Source: Candidatus Peregrinibacteria bacterium
GTDB lineage: Bacteria; Patescibacteriota; Gracilibacteria; UBA1369; JABINC01
Assembly (NCBI GenBank): GCA_018697675.1
Contig: JABINC010000017.1
Location: 1-61,747 of the forward strand
DNA length: 61,747 nucleotides
Reading direction: 5' to 3'
This document shows, piece by piece, positions 9,377-19,900 of the stretch (its first letter is position 1; every line of letters begins with the position of its first letter). Both the position numbers and the translations under genes were made by a program. Under the pieces are notes generated by a model, which worked only from the letters and a program-made list of their open reading frames with translations, was not told the DNA's origin and did not search any database.

Positions 9377-11713
9377 ATGAAAAATTCTAAGAAATTCCTC
9401 GTTGGGTCACTAATTGTGGCACTGGCTGTAGGAATACTAAGTACGTTTGCCTTGTCTTCAGGAGAAGACTTGACCGGACGGACGAGCGTGAAAAATGCTA
9501 AAAATGTTAAGACTGAACGGGTCGCAAAAAAGATGTCTCGTGAAACAATGAAGAAAATGGTTGAAGAGAGGAAAATGAAAAAAGGAGAAGTTAAAGTTGA
9601 TAAGAAAGAGCTTCTTAAAAAGGAAATGGCTAAAAAAGAGGTTGTGAAGAAAGAGATTTCAAAAAAGGTTGTAAAAGAAAAAGCTAAAAAAGAAGTTGTT
9701 GATGTTACTGAAATTCAAGAAAAGAGTGCTACAACACCAGTATCAGCTGGTGTTTATAGATCAGATGGTTATCCTGATAACCAAGATGTAGTTGTGGGAG
9801 TTACTGATTATTCTTTTGTAACTGTAACTGTTGAAAATTATGACCTTACTCAAGATCTCACTCTAGAAAGCTTTAGTTTGCAAGATGGACCTGTTGTGGA
9901 CATAGATGGTACTTTGCTTATGAATATTGGTGTGTATGAGCATGACACGAACACTCTTCTCACGACAGTAGAGGATATGGGATCTGATGACTACATCAAT
10001 TTCTCAAATTTGAATTATGTTTTGCCCGCAGGATCATCTGTGGAATTTGATATTAAAGGAGATGTCTCTCTTACTTGGCCTACTGTGGATGATTTACAGC
10101 TTTTTGTTACTGAATTTGATGTGTCGGATAGCAATGGTGATTCTGAAATAGTTGAATATCCCCCTGAGTGTGCTGGAGGACCAAGTTACTGCCCGGGAGA
10201 AGCTGTGATGTCTGCGAATTTTGATTTGAATAATGGTGGAGTATTAGCTATTACTTTTACTGCACAGTCTGATTCTGAATATGAAAGCTTGATCACTCCT
10301 ACTGGGGATTGTATGCCATATATAAATAACATCCCTCTTCTTTTGGAATGTACTCACACTGTCGCTGAATTACAGTTCCATCCTGAAAATGATAGTGTAT
10401 TGCTTCAGAAGTTAGTTCTTCATAATGATGATAATACGGATGATTTCAGTGATATGTTTGAGACTTTCTTCCTCGTTGATATTGAAAATGGGGATATTCT
10501 TGATACGGGATTGTTAACTGATACTGGAATGATGGATGATGGAATGGTTACTTTTGATTCATTTAGTTATTTAATCAACCAAGATGACTATGTTGATTTA
10601 GCTGTTTTGACCGAAGTTGACGATATAAATGAAGCCTATCAGTCTAGTTCATATTTGAATCTTTATCTTGATCAGCAACCTACTCCATCTACTTTACAGA
10701 TTCTCTCAAATAGCAATGCTATGACTATGGATGTAACTGATACATCTACCTTAATAGACATGGCAGATGATGGAGATGATTACCAGCAAATGCACATAAC
10801 TAGAAAAAGTATTCCAACTGTTTCTTACAATAATGGGAATATTGTTACGGAAATAACTGGTAGTGTTGCAGCCAAAGAAGTATATGAATTTGAAATCTCA
10901 GCTGACAGCGCCGGAGATGTGGACTGGAAGCGTGTGACTTTTGATATAACGGATTCAGGTATTGGAATATCATCTAATAATTATCAACTTTATTTAGATG
11001 GATACCCTAATCCTTTGAATGTTGCGCCTGCCTCTATTTCAGGAGGCGAAGTTATTATTGATACTGATATGACTCAAAGAGTGTCAGCGGGGATTTCAAG
11101 CGCTTACGTGCTTAAGGCCGATCTCACAATCACTGATACAACTAGTGATCAAGTTCTTTCTATAGAACTTACTGCAGAAGATGATACGACACTACTGACA
11201 GATTCTTATTACGATATATATTATGCCATGGGAGCTGACTTTATTTGGTCGGATAGAGCGGATATGAATCATACTCTTTATACTAATGATTGGACCAATG
11301 GTTATCTTATAAATTACTTTGATGTGGAGACAGTGAATATTGCTTATCAAGGGGTTGAGCCAGCAGAGCCTAATTCGGACCTTGTAGTGACTGATATTGA
11401 ATATGATTTTGTTGGTCATGAGCTAGAATTTATTGTTCAAAATATTGGTAATGAGCCTGTGAGAGAAATAGATATCGCTGATGAAGAATTCGCCATTTCT
11501 ATTTCTCAAAATGGAAATATGTTGAATCCTTATTTTGAACCAGAACAAAGTACATTGTCTCGTTTGAGCGCTGGCGGAGAGGTTGAGCTTTCATTTCCTG
11601 GAGTTTATTTGATTGGTGGGAATAATGAATTTGAAGTTTGTGTAGATGTGGATGAACAGGAAAATGAGTTGGATGAGAGTAATAACTGTATGAGTGTCAA
11701 TATAGGCAATTAA
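9377..11713 (+). CDS. Secreted surface protein with C-terminal CARDB-like domain
   Basis: ORF 9314-11713; likely start at 9377 (MKNSKKFLVGSLIVALAVGILSTFALS signal peptide); Lys-rich N-terminal region; C-terminus SDLVVTDIEYDF...FEVCVDVDEQENELDESNNC. Confidence 0.75.
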   Translation: MKNSKKFLVGSLIVALAVGILSTFALSSGEDLTGRTSVKNAKNVKTERVAKKMSRETMKKMVEERKMKKGEVKVDKKELLKKEMAKKEVVKKEISKKVVKEKAKKEVVDVTEIQEKSATTPVSAGVYRSDGYPDNQDVVVGVTDYSFVTVTVENYDLTQDLTLESFSLQDGPVVDIDGTLLMNIGVYEHDTNTLLTTVEDMGSDDYINFSNLNYVLPAGSSVEFDIKGDVSLTWPTVDDLQLFVTEFDVSDSNGDSEIVEYPPECAGGPSYCPGEAVMSANFDLNNGGVLAITFTAQSDSEYESLITPTGDCMPYINNIPLLLECTHTVAELQFHPENDSVLLQKLVLHNDDNTDDFSDMFETFFLVDIENGDILDTGLLTDTGMMDDGMVTFDSFSYLINQDDYVDLAVLTEVDDINEAYQSSSYLNLYLDQQPTPSTLQILSNSNAMTMDVTDTSTLIDMADDGDDYQQMHITRKSIPTVSYNNGNIVTEITGSVAAKEVYEFEISADSAGDVDWKRVTFDITDSGIGISSNNYQLYLDGYPNPLNVAPASISGGEVIIDTDMTQRVSAGISSAYVLKADLTITDTTSDQVLSIELTAEDDTTLLTDSYYDIYYAMGADFIWSDRADMNHTLYTNDWTNGYLINYFDVETVNIAYQGVEPAEPNSDLVVTDIEYDFVGHELEFIVQNIGNEPVREIDIADEEFAISISQNGNMLNPYFEPEQSTLSRLSAGGEVELSFPGVYLIGGNNEFEVCVDVDEQENELDESNNCMSVNIGN

Positions 11714-11726
11714 TCTGTTTTTCTAA

Positions 11727-11765
11727 AAGCCCTGGGCTGATATATGGCCTGGGGCTTTTTTTGGT
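11727..11765 (+). terminator. Rho-independent terminator
   Basis: AGCCCTGGGC-tgatatat-GGCCTGGGGCT then TTTTTTT. Confidence 0.85.
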
Positions 11766-11939
11766 TGATTTTTGGAGAGTATATTTCAGGACATTAGTGG
11801 GTGAAAGTAAAGCGGGGATGTAAGTCTGGGACTTAAAAAAAATAGCGAAATGAGGTAGAATACGTTAAGTAGGAATTGAAAAATTTCTAATCGTGGAAGG
11901 AAAGATCATCTCAATATATTCATCTTTAAAAAAACAAAA

Positions 11940-14612
11940 ATGACAGATCAAGGACGTTTTGAAAAATTTACCAAAGAGGCGAAGCAGGCCCTGATAATTG
12001 CGCAAGATACTGCTAAGCAAATGACTTCTTCCTATGTTGGGACTGAGCATCTTTTGATAGGTGTTTTGAGTCAAAAGTCTTCTCTTGGAGCGTCTATTTT
12101 GAATGAATTTGGAGTATCTTTAGATAATGTGCAATTGGTTCTTAAGTCAGTTGGGAGGATTGCTAATACGCAGATGAAACCTGGTCAGCAAGGCGGATTA
12201 TCTGGATTTGCTAAGAAAGTTATAGAGGATGCCGTGAAGTGTGCGCATGAATATGAGCATTCATTTGTTGGGACTGAGCATTTACTTTTCGCTGTTGTGA
12301 ACCAAGAAAATACAGCGGCTACAGTGATTTTGGAGAATATGAAAGTTAGTACCGAAGATATACGTGCGAAAATTATTGAGACATTTGATAATCTGAAATC
12401 TCCTGCGGGAGCGATGAAAGGTGGAGCTGATAAAACTGGAGCTGGTGGGCGCAAAAGTGCCGCTGGGAATCCAGCTGATATGAGCCAAGGAATGCCGCCG
12501 GGAGCTCAAGGTATGAATCCTCTTGAATTCTTTTTAAGTGGGCTACATGGAGTTTTGCAAAATCAACCTAATCCTGATCAGCCTGCTCCAGTGCAGAAAG
12601 CTGATCCTGGGCAGAAAACTTCTACTCCTGCGCTTGATTACTTCACAACTGATCTTACAAAAGAATGTCGTGAAGGGAAGTTAAATCCAGTGATTGGACG
12701 TGAGAAAGAAATTGAAAGAATGATTAGTATTTTGCAGCGTAAAACAAAGAACAACCCAGTTTTGATTGGTGAGCCAGGGGTTGGTAAGACGGCTGTTGCT
12801 GAAGGATTGGCTTATGCGATTATTGATGAGCGAGTGCCTGATGGAATGCTCGACAAGCGTATTTTATCACTTTCTATGGCTTCGGTTGTAGCTGGAACTA
12901 AATACAGAGGTGAGTTTGAAGAGCGCATTAAGCAAATTATTGACGAAGCTACTACTTTGGATAATGTGATTTTATTTATAGATGAATTGCATACTGTCGT
13001 TGGAGCTGGTAGTGCCGAAGGTAGTCTGGATGCAGCGAATATCTTGAAACCTGCATTATCCCGAAATAAGATCCAAATGGTTGGAGCTACTACAATTTCA
13101 GATTATAGAAAACATATTGAAACTGATTCGGCGCTGGAGCGTAGATTTCAGCCTATTACTGTAGATGAGCCAAATGTGCAGGATACTCTGGCGATTTTGA
13201 AAGGACTCCGAGAAGGATTTGAAGAGCACCACAGCTTAGTTATAAGTGACGACGCTCTGGATTCTGCTGTTAAGTTGTCTCATCGCTATGTAAATGACAG
13301 ATTTCTGCCGGATAAAGCTATTGATCTGATCGATGAAGCTGCTGCACTAAAAGTGATTAAAACACCTAAACATTCAAATTCGATCAAGAATTTCCAAAAA
13401 GATCTTAAAAAAATCACCAAACAGAAAGAACAAGCGGTTGCTAATCAGGAATATGAATTGGCCGCAGAGCTCCGTTCGAAAGAATTGAAACTTATTGAAT
13501 CTATCAACGAAGCTAAAAAGGTTAAAATCCCTAGAGATCAGCGTGAAAGTATTAATGCTGATGATGTTGCGAAAATTATTGAACGTATGACTGGAGTTCC
13601 TGTTTCAAGGTTGCTTGCACAGGATGTTGAGAAGCTAAAAAACCTTGAAGATACGCTTGGGAAAGTGATTATTGGTCAAACTGAGGCGGTTCACGGAGTT
13701 TCTAAGGCGATCCGCAGAGCTAGGACAGGAATTGGAAATCACAGACGGCCTATCGGGGCCTTCATGTTTATGGGGCCAACTGGAGTTGGTAAAACAGAGC
13801 TAGTAAAACAGCTCGCTAAGCAGGTCTATGATAACGAAGATGCTCTTGTGAAAATCGATATGTCGGAATTCATGGAACGCCACAACACTTCACGTTTAAC
13901 CGGTACAACTGCTGGTTATGTAGGTTATGAAGAAGGTGGCCAATTAACAGAAAAAATCCGAAAGCACCCCTACTCTATCGTACTATTTGATGAGGTGGAA
14001 AAAGCTCATCAAGATGTATTTAATATCCTCCTACAAATCATGGAAGATGGGGAACTGACGGATGGTAAAGGTCGCAAAGTTGACTTCAAAAACACGATTA
14101 TTGTAATGACTTCGAATATTGGTTCTGAAGAACTTACAAACAAGGCCGCGAAGATCGGGTTTTCGCTTAGCAAAGACGAATTAGCAGAAGCTGAAGAAGC
14201 TTATGAAGAGAAAAAAGCCCAGGTTTTGGAGAAGATGAAAGAACACTTCAAACCTGAATTCATCAATCGTTTGGATGGCGTACTCGTGTTCCGTCCGCTA
14301 AAGCATGAACACATCAAAAAGATCGTGAAACTGCACGTAGCTCAGATCGAAGAACGTCTTTCTGATAAAGACATTCATTTTAAGCTTAGTGAAAAAGCCC
14401 TCGACCATCTCGCAAATGTTAGTTATGACCCGGAATTTGGAGCTAGACCGGTTCGTCGAAAACTCCAAAGCTTAATTGAAGACCAATTCTCAGATCTTTG
14501 GATTGATAACAAGATCAAAGAAGGAGATACTCTTACAATTGGTTTATCGAAAGATAAAATTACTTTGAAGCCAACGAAAGTTGCTGCTAAAAAGATTGCG
14601 GAAGTGAAGTAA
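11940..14612 (+). CDS. clpC: ATP-dependent Clp protease ATP-binding subunit, ClpC-type
   Basis: Two Clp_N repeats, two AAA+ modules (GEPGVGKTAVAEGLA, GPTGVGKTELVKQLA), UVR-like middle segment. Confidence 0.94.
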   Translation: MTDQGRFEKFTKEAKQALIIAQDTAKQMTSSYVGTEHLLIGVLSQKSSLGASILNEFGVSLDNVQLVLKSVGRIANTQMKPGQQGGLSGFAKKVIEDAVKCAHEYEHSFVGTEHLLFAVVNQENTAATVILENMKVSTEDIRAKIIETFDNLKSPAGAMKGGADKTGAGGRKSAAGNPADMSQGMPPGAQGMNPLEFFLSGLHGVLQNQPNPDQPAPVQKADPGQKTSTPALDYFTTDLTKECREGKLNPVIGREKEIERMISILQRKTKNNPVLIGEPGVGKTAVAEGLAYAIIDERVPDGMLDKRILSLSMASVVAGTKYRGEFEERIKQIIDEATTLDNVILFIDELHTVVGAGSAEGSLDAANILKPALSRNKIQMVGATTISDYRKHIETDSALERRFQPITVDEPNVQDTLAILKGLREGFEEHHSLVISDDALDSAVKLSHRYVNDRFLPDKAIDLIDEAAALKVIKTPKHSNSIKNFQKDLKKITKQKEQAVANQEYELAAELRSKELKLIESINEAKKVKIPRDQRESINADDVAKIIERMTGVPVSRLLAQDVEKLKNLEDTLGKVIIGQTEAVHGVSKAIRRARTGIGNHRRPIGAFMFMGPTGVGKTELVKQLAKQVYDNEDALVKIDMSEFMERHNTSRLTGTTAGYVGYEEGGQLTEKIRKHPYSIVLFDEVEKAHQDVFNILLQIMEDGELTDGKGRKVDFKNTIIVMTSNIGSEELTNKAAKIGFSLSKDELAEAEEAYEEKKAQVLEKMKEHFKPEFINRLDGVLVFRPLKHEHIKKIVKLHVAQIEERLSDKDIHFKLSEKALDHLANVSYDPEFGARPVRRKLQSLIEDQFSDLWIDNKIKEGDTLTIGLSKDKITLKPTKVAAKKIAEVK

Positions 14613-14757
14613 ATTCTCTTTCTTAATGGTTTTGGCTAGCGATTTCCTCTTGCATTTTGACCTTCCTACAATTAGAATCCCCCTGCTCCTTAGCTATAGG
14701 CGACACGTAGCTAGAAGCATATAAATATATTTTAAGAAAGTCGCACATATTAAGCTT

Positions 14758-15972
14758 ATGGCTGCAACAAAAACAGAACCTCATGTTATGGACGCTCTTA
14801 TGAAGGATTTCGTTCCTATGAAAGTTACTCCTGGAGAGCTTGTTGAAGGTGAGGTTATTTCAGTTCAAAAGAACTGCATTTTGGTTGACCTAGGCGGAAT
14901 TCTAACTGGAAGTATTGTTGGGCGTGAAACTAAAGACGCTTTTGATACTGCCAAGGATCTTCGTCCTGGTGATACTATTTCTGCTGTTGTTCTCGAAGAA
15001 GAGAATGACGAAGGGTTTACGGTCCTTTCTTTCCGTAAAGCAAGTCAAGAAAAGACTTGGAGAACATTTATCGACGCTTACGAAAAAGATGAAACGGTTA
15101 CCGTTAAGGCAACTGAGGCAAACAAAGGTGGGCTTCTACTTGACCTTGATGGAATCAAAGGGTTTATCCCTGTTTCACAGCTTGCGCCACTCCACTACCC
15201 TCGTGTAAATGGAGCTGATGCCGCTCAGATCCTTACAAAGCTAAAAGAACTTGTAGGAATCGACTTAGAAGTTAAGATCCTAAATCTTGATAAAGATAAT
15301 GGGAAACTTATTCTTTCTGAAAAAGCTGCATTCCAAGCTGATCGTGAGAAAACTCTTGAAAAACTTGCAATTGGTCAAAAAGTTAAAGGTAAGGTTTCAG
15401 GTATTGTCGCATTTGGTATTTTCGTTACATTTGGACAGGTTGAAGGGCTTGTGCATGTATCTGAGATCGAATGGGGACATTGTAAAGACACTCGAAACTA
15501 TGGAAAAGTTGGTGATAAGGTTGAAGTTATGGTTATCGGTATCGAAAACGGCAAGATTTCACTTTCTATGAAGAGACTAACTGCCAATCCATGGGAAAAT
15601 ATCAAAGGTAAATTCCCAGTTGGAGAAAAAGTTAAGGTTAAAGTTAATAAAGTCACTCCATTTGGAGTATTTGTTGAACTTACTAACCAAATCAATGGTC
15701 TTATTCATATTTCTGAATTATTTACAGAAGATCAAGAACCTACTGATCCTACTGAAGTCTTCAAAGCTGGGCAATCTGTCGATGCTTGGATCATCACTAT
15801 CGATGAGAAAGAACACAGAATCGCCCTAACTGTTCGAGAAAGCTCTATCAAGAGAGTTCTTGAAGGTGGTGATGACAAAGTAGAGGCTCCTAAGAAAGAG
15901 AAAAAGGCTGAACCTGAGGTTGAAGAAGAGGAAGTAGAAGAAGCTCCTACTGAGGAAGCAAAAGAGGAATAA
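14758..15972 (+). CDS. rpsA: 30S ribosomal protein S1
   Basis: Four S1 repeats (e.g. GQKVKGKVSGIVAFGIFVTFGQVEGLVHVSEIEW). Confidence 0.92.
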   Translation: MAATKTEPHVMDALMKDFVPMKVTPGELVEGEVISVQKNCILVDLGGILTGSIVGRETKDAFDTAKDLRPGDTISAVVLEEENDEGFTVLSFRKASQEKTWRTFIDAYEKDETVTVKATEANKGGLLLDLDGIKGFIPVSQLAPLHYPRVNGADAAQILTKLKELVGIDLEVKILNLDKDNGKLILSEKAAFQADREKTLEKLAIGQKVKGKVSGIVAFGIFVTFGQVEGLVHVSEIEWGHCKDTRNYGKVGDKVEVMVIGIENGKISLSMKRLTANPWENIKGKFPVGEKVKVKVNKVTPFGVFVELTNQINGLIHISELFTEDQEPTDPTEVFKAGQSVDAWIITIDEKEHRIALTVRESSIKRVLEGGDDKVEAPKKEKKAEPEVEEEEVEEAPTEEAKEE

Positions 15973-15995
15973 TCCTCTAAAGAGAATTAAGAATC

Positions 15996-16029
15996 AAAAA
16001 GGCCTCGCCTCAGCGGGGTCTTTTTTTTA
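15996..16029. terminator. Terminator between rpsA and the converging gene
   Basis: AAAAAGGCCTCGCctcaGCGGGGTCTTTTTTTT. Confidence 0.8.
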
Positions 16030-16794
16030 TTCGTATCTTAGCTCGCCTTTTATACGTAATTGATCCATTCCTTGCTGCATCTGCCTTAAATGAGCCCTCC
16101 TTATACTCAATCGCCCCTCCATTAATTCTTTTAAAATTTTTCTTGAATATTGATCGTCCTCTATATCGAATCTTTCTTTAATTTTGCTCAATATGGATTC
16201 TTCATCTAAAGAATTCAAACCAAATATCTCTTCATTAATATCAAGAATATTTCTGGCTATTGTTTTTCCTATAGCACTATCAAGAGAGAAAAGTCGGTTT
16301 GTATCAACTAACCAAATTTTAGATCCTTCAAAAAGAACATTGCCTTGTCCAAATTTAGATAAATCTACTAATCTTTGTTGCTCTGCTCCAAATGCCATAC
16401 ATGCATCTAGAAATTTTTTAAGTGACACCAGAAATTGGTATTTTTCTGATGCCGTTTCGAGAGTATTTATATGCCCTTTAACAGTTCTTGAATTAAATAA
16501 TTCATATATCATTTCTGAATCGATTTTTGTTGTTTGAATTGCATGTGCAAGCCCTCCTCTCATTTTTATCACAACTAGGCGTGGATTCACTAAAAACTCA
16601 CCAAAATAATACTGAAGTAGCTGTATATCACTCCATTCTTTACTAACTACCCTTGGATCTTCGCTAATCCTTAAAATGCTAGGTTCTCCAGCTATATCCA
16701 TGGGAACTATATAGTCTCCTACTTTAAGCTCATCCCTTGCCCTACCTAGACTGTCATCTGAAACCTTAATTGGGCTACTACAACGCTTTGCCAT
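16027..16794 (-). CDS. Hypothetical protein, possible divergent kinase-like fold
   Basis: 255 aa; LVDLSKFGQGNVLFEGSKIWLVDTNRLF resembles a catalytic loop/metal-binding arrangement (N...D). Confidence 0.5.
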   Translation of the reverse strand: MAKRCSSPIKVSDDSLGRARDELKVGDYIVPMDIAGEPSILRISEDPRVVSKEWSDIQLLQYYFGEFLVNPRLVVIKMRGGLAHAIQTTKIDSEMIYELFNSRTVKGHINTLETASEKYQFLVSLKKFLDACMAFGAEQQRLVDLSKFGQGNVLFEGSKIWLVDTNRLFSLDSAIGKTIARNILDINEEIFGLNSLDEESILSKIKERFDIEDDQYSRKILKELMEGRLSIRRAHLRQMQQGMDQLRIKGELRYE

Positions 16795-16850
16795 TTGACG
16801 ATATTACGAGTGGCTATTCTACGTCATTTTAACAGGTATGTCAATCAGGC

Positions 16851-16947
16851 TTGTGCCCGGGCACAGAAAACGTACGAAATATCGTACAAAAGTTACTCCC
16901 GGGAGTTAAATTATAAAACAAATTTAAAATCTTTCATCCGCCGGCGG
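16851..16947. repeat. Cluster of four palindromic elements
   Basis: TGTGCCCGGGCACA (16852-16865), GTACGAAATATCGTAC (16872-16887), ACTCCCGGGAGT (16895-16906), CCGCCGGCGG (16938-16947). Confidence 0.85.
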
Positions 16948-16952
16948 GAGAA

Positions 16953-19900
16953 TTAAGACAACGCCCCTACTCTATATTCTTCCTTAACAAATTCGCACCA
17001 GGTGCAGGTTTCTTCGTTGCAACCGTGACTGAATTCGTGACGCATTATCTTGCCATAAACGTCTCTTATTTGAGATTTAACTATTTCTGTATCTTCATGT
17101 GTAATTGGAATCTGGATTTTTTTGTACTCTCCTGAGCGGGAATCTTTTTCGATGAAATCTATTTCCCCAATAGTCATGCGCCATGGCTCACGAGTATCAA
17201 GATCTGTGAGAATTTTGTAAAAAACCATCTGTCGCCAATAATTCCCACCGAGCGGATCTTTTTCACTTGGAGGCTTCATATGGGGCAAAGCATAGGCAAA
17301 GCTACCCGTTTTGTAATCGATGACTTTTGTTTCCATGTTTGTAGAAGGGGGAGCTGAGTTTGTAGAAGAGAGTACTTCATCGCTTCGCGACGAAGTGTTA
17401 AACTCGATTTTATCTATCTTTCCTGTGACTGGGATTCCCTCTAGCGAAGCATTCCAAACAAAATATTCAAGTCGAACATTAGTGTTCCAAGTGTCTTTGT
17501 ATTTTGCATGGTATCCTTTCAAAATTTCAAAACCATATTCAAGTCTGCGGGAAAACTGCTGAGATGTAAAAAATGGCTGATTTAACTCCATTCCCTGTTT
17601 GAAATATTGTAAAAGAAGGGTCAAATCCCCAAATGAATTCAAACGTTTAGCATTTTTGAAGAAATTTTCTAATGCATAGTGCACGGCGATCCCAAAGGCC
17701 ATATTTTCCGTAGCTGGCCGCGGAACTTTCAAAATATTTTCAAAGTAAAATGCTACCGGGCATTGCAAATATTTGTTCAAATGAGTCGGAGAAAGTTTGT
17801 AATCCTTGAGAAGATCTGTCAGGTATTCTGATTCTATAATCTGTACGTTTTTTCTCTGCATACTGCTCATCAATGAGCGATGATAACGTGCAATGCTATC
17901 ATCTGGCAGAGATTTCTCTTCTGGCTTGATATCAGGGTTTTTCTCCAATATCTCTGTCACAAATTGACTGCGTTCTATTTCCTTATCGTTTAGGTCACGC
18001 ATGGCATATGAAATATTCAGATGCTTTTTGGCTCGCGTAAGTGCTACATACATAAGTCTGCGGGTCTCCTCGGTATCGTCTCCTGTGTTCGAGAATGTGA
18101 GTGTATTTGGAAATGAGAATTGACCTCTTCTTCCTTTGATTTTATCCCAGGCTTTTGCGTTGCAGCCGATGATAAAAACGTATTTGAATTCATGTCCTTT
18201 TGATGAATGAGCTGTTATAAAATTTACTCCTTTTCGTGCGTATGTCATTTTCGAAAGTGGCATAGAGATGCCGTGCTCATCCATCTTGGAGATCATTTTC
18301 AAAAGCTCTTTTAGAGTTAGTTTTGGGTTTTTGTAGCATTCCTCTTTTACAAAATTAAAGAAAGTCGTGAGTATGCGCATTTTCCAAATTTTCTTATCGG
18401 AATTCATGATGTTGTTTAAGATTCCTGCTTCTTCAAGAATGGTTTCGAGTAGTGATAATATGTTTAGGCTTGGGACCGCTCCGATCCATCGATTCAGCCC
18501 TTCTCCCAGTGTCAGAATCTTCCTTTTTGAATCCTCCGATACTAGGCTTGTTAAGATCGCTTCGTCCGCTATTAGTTCTCGTAGGCTTGGGGAGAGACTT
18601 GGCAATTGCTGAATACCTTCTGAAGAATGCCTTCGTTTTCTATGTTCTACTTCGAGCTGTTTTAATTTCGCTGAAAGCAGCGCTATATCCCGTACGGAAA
18701 TATTAAAAAATTCATAATGAAGCAGGTGGAAAAGAGATCTTTCCATAGAATATGGCTCTTCGAATTCCCCTGAAATATATCCCAATATATTCAAAATCGT
18801 CTTCATGAATGGAAGCGATAGAATATTTGTAGATTCTTTTACATTTAGAGGTATTTTCTTTTGCTCCAAAAGTTTGATGATATTGAAAGCCTGTCTATGC
18901 TCGCGATAGATCACTGCTACTTCTGATAGATCGATATTATTCGAATGTAGGTTTTCTATAATCTCTGCGATGCCCGCTTCTTCATGTGCAGTATTGTAAT
19001 ATTCACTTACCGTTGGATTTATTTCTGAGGTCGCAATATCTGCATTGGAAGCTGTGAGATTTTTTTCTAATTCTGGAATTTCATTTATGAGACGTTCGCT
19101 GTTTTTTTCAATCAAAGAGGCCGCTGTGTTCAAAATTTTCTGTGAAGAACGATAGTTTTTTGTGATCATAATTTTCTCCACGGAAGCCTTATGACGCTCG
19201 TAAAAGCTCATGATATTGCGCAAATTCGCCCCTTGAAACCTAAAAATAGATTGATCGTCATCTCCAACTATAAAAATATTTGGATTATCCCAAAAATTCG
19301 TTAATAAATTGATAATTTCATTTTGAGAACCATTTGTATCTTGATATTCATCGACCAAAATATATAAAAACCTCTCTTGATAAGTTGCCAGCATGTTCTC
19401 GTTTTCCTGAAAAGCCTTCACAAGCCAAGAAATCATATCTTGATAATCATAACAATTGGTAGCTTTCAAAAATTCCTGATAACGAGGGAATTCTCCTGCG
19501 GCTGCTTTTAGTTTTTCCATTTTCTCTGTTTCTGCAGTGATCAAACGTTGGTTTGGATCCCCTGCCTGAATTCCTTTCGATGAGTTTGCTCGTTTATATT
19601 GAAAGTCTGGTTCATTTGGCAAGGTTTGTAGGTATGTGTCCACAGCCTCAATTACGTTTTCGGCAGTATAATTTTCAGCCTTCATAGTCCGAAAAAGATG
19701 TTTCAATCTGCCCACTTCGTGATAACTCGAAACATGATACAGCGCATGAGAAGTTGGGAAAGTATCTATCAAATTCTCTAAAAACTGTACAACTTCTAGC
19801 TCTGATACCAGAGAAAGTTCTCTTTTCCCAAAATAATCGAGATTACTTTGAATCACTTCATTACAAAAAGCATGAAATGTGTAGATATTCACTTTGTAAG

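Noticed and set aside
11940-14612. clpB assignment for the Clp ATPase.
   Set aside because: Short middle segment with UVR-like sequence fits ClpC better than ClpB's long coiled-coil domain.
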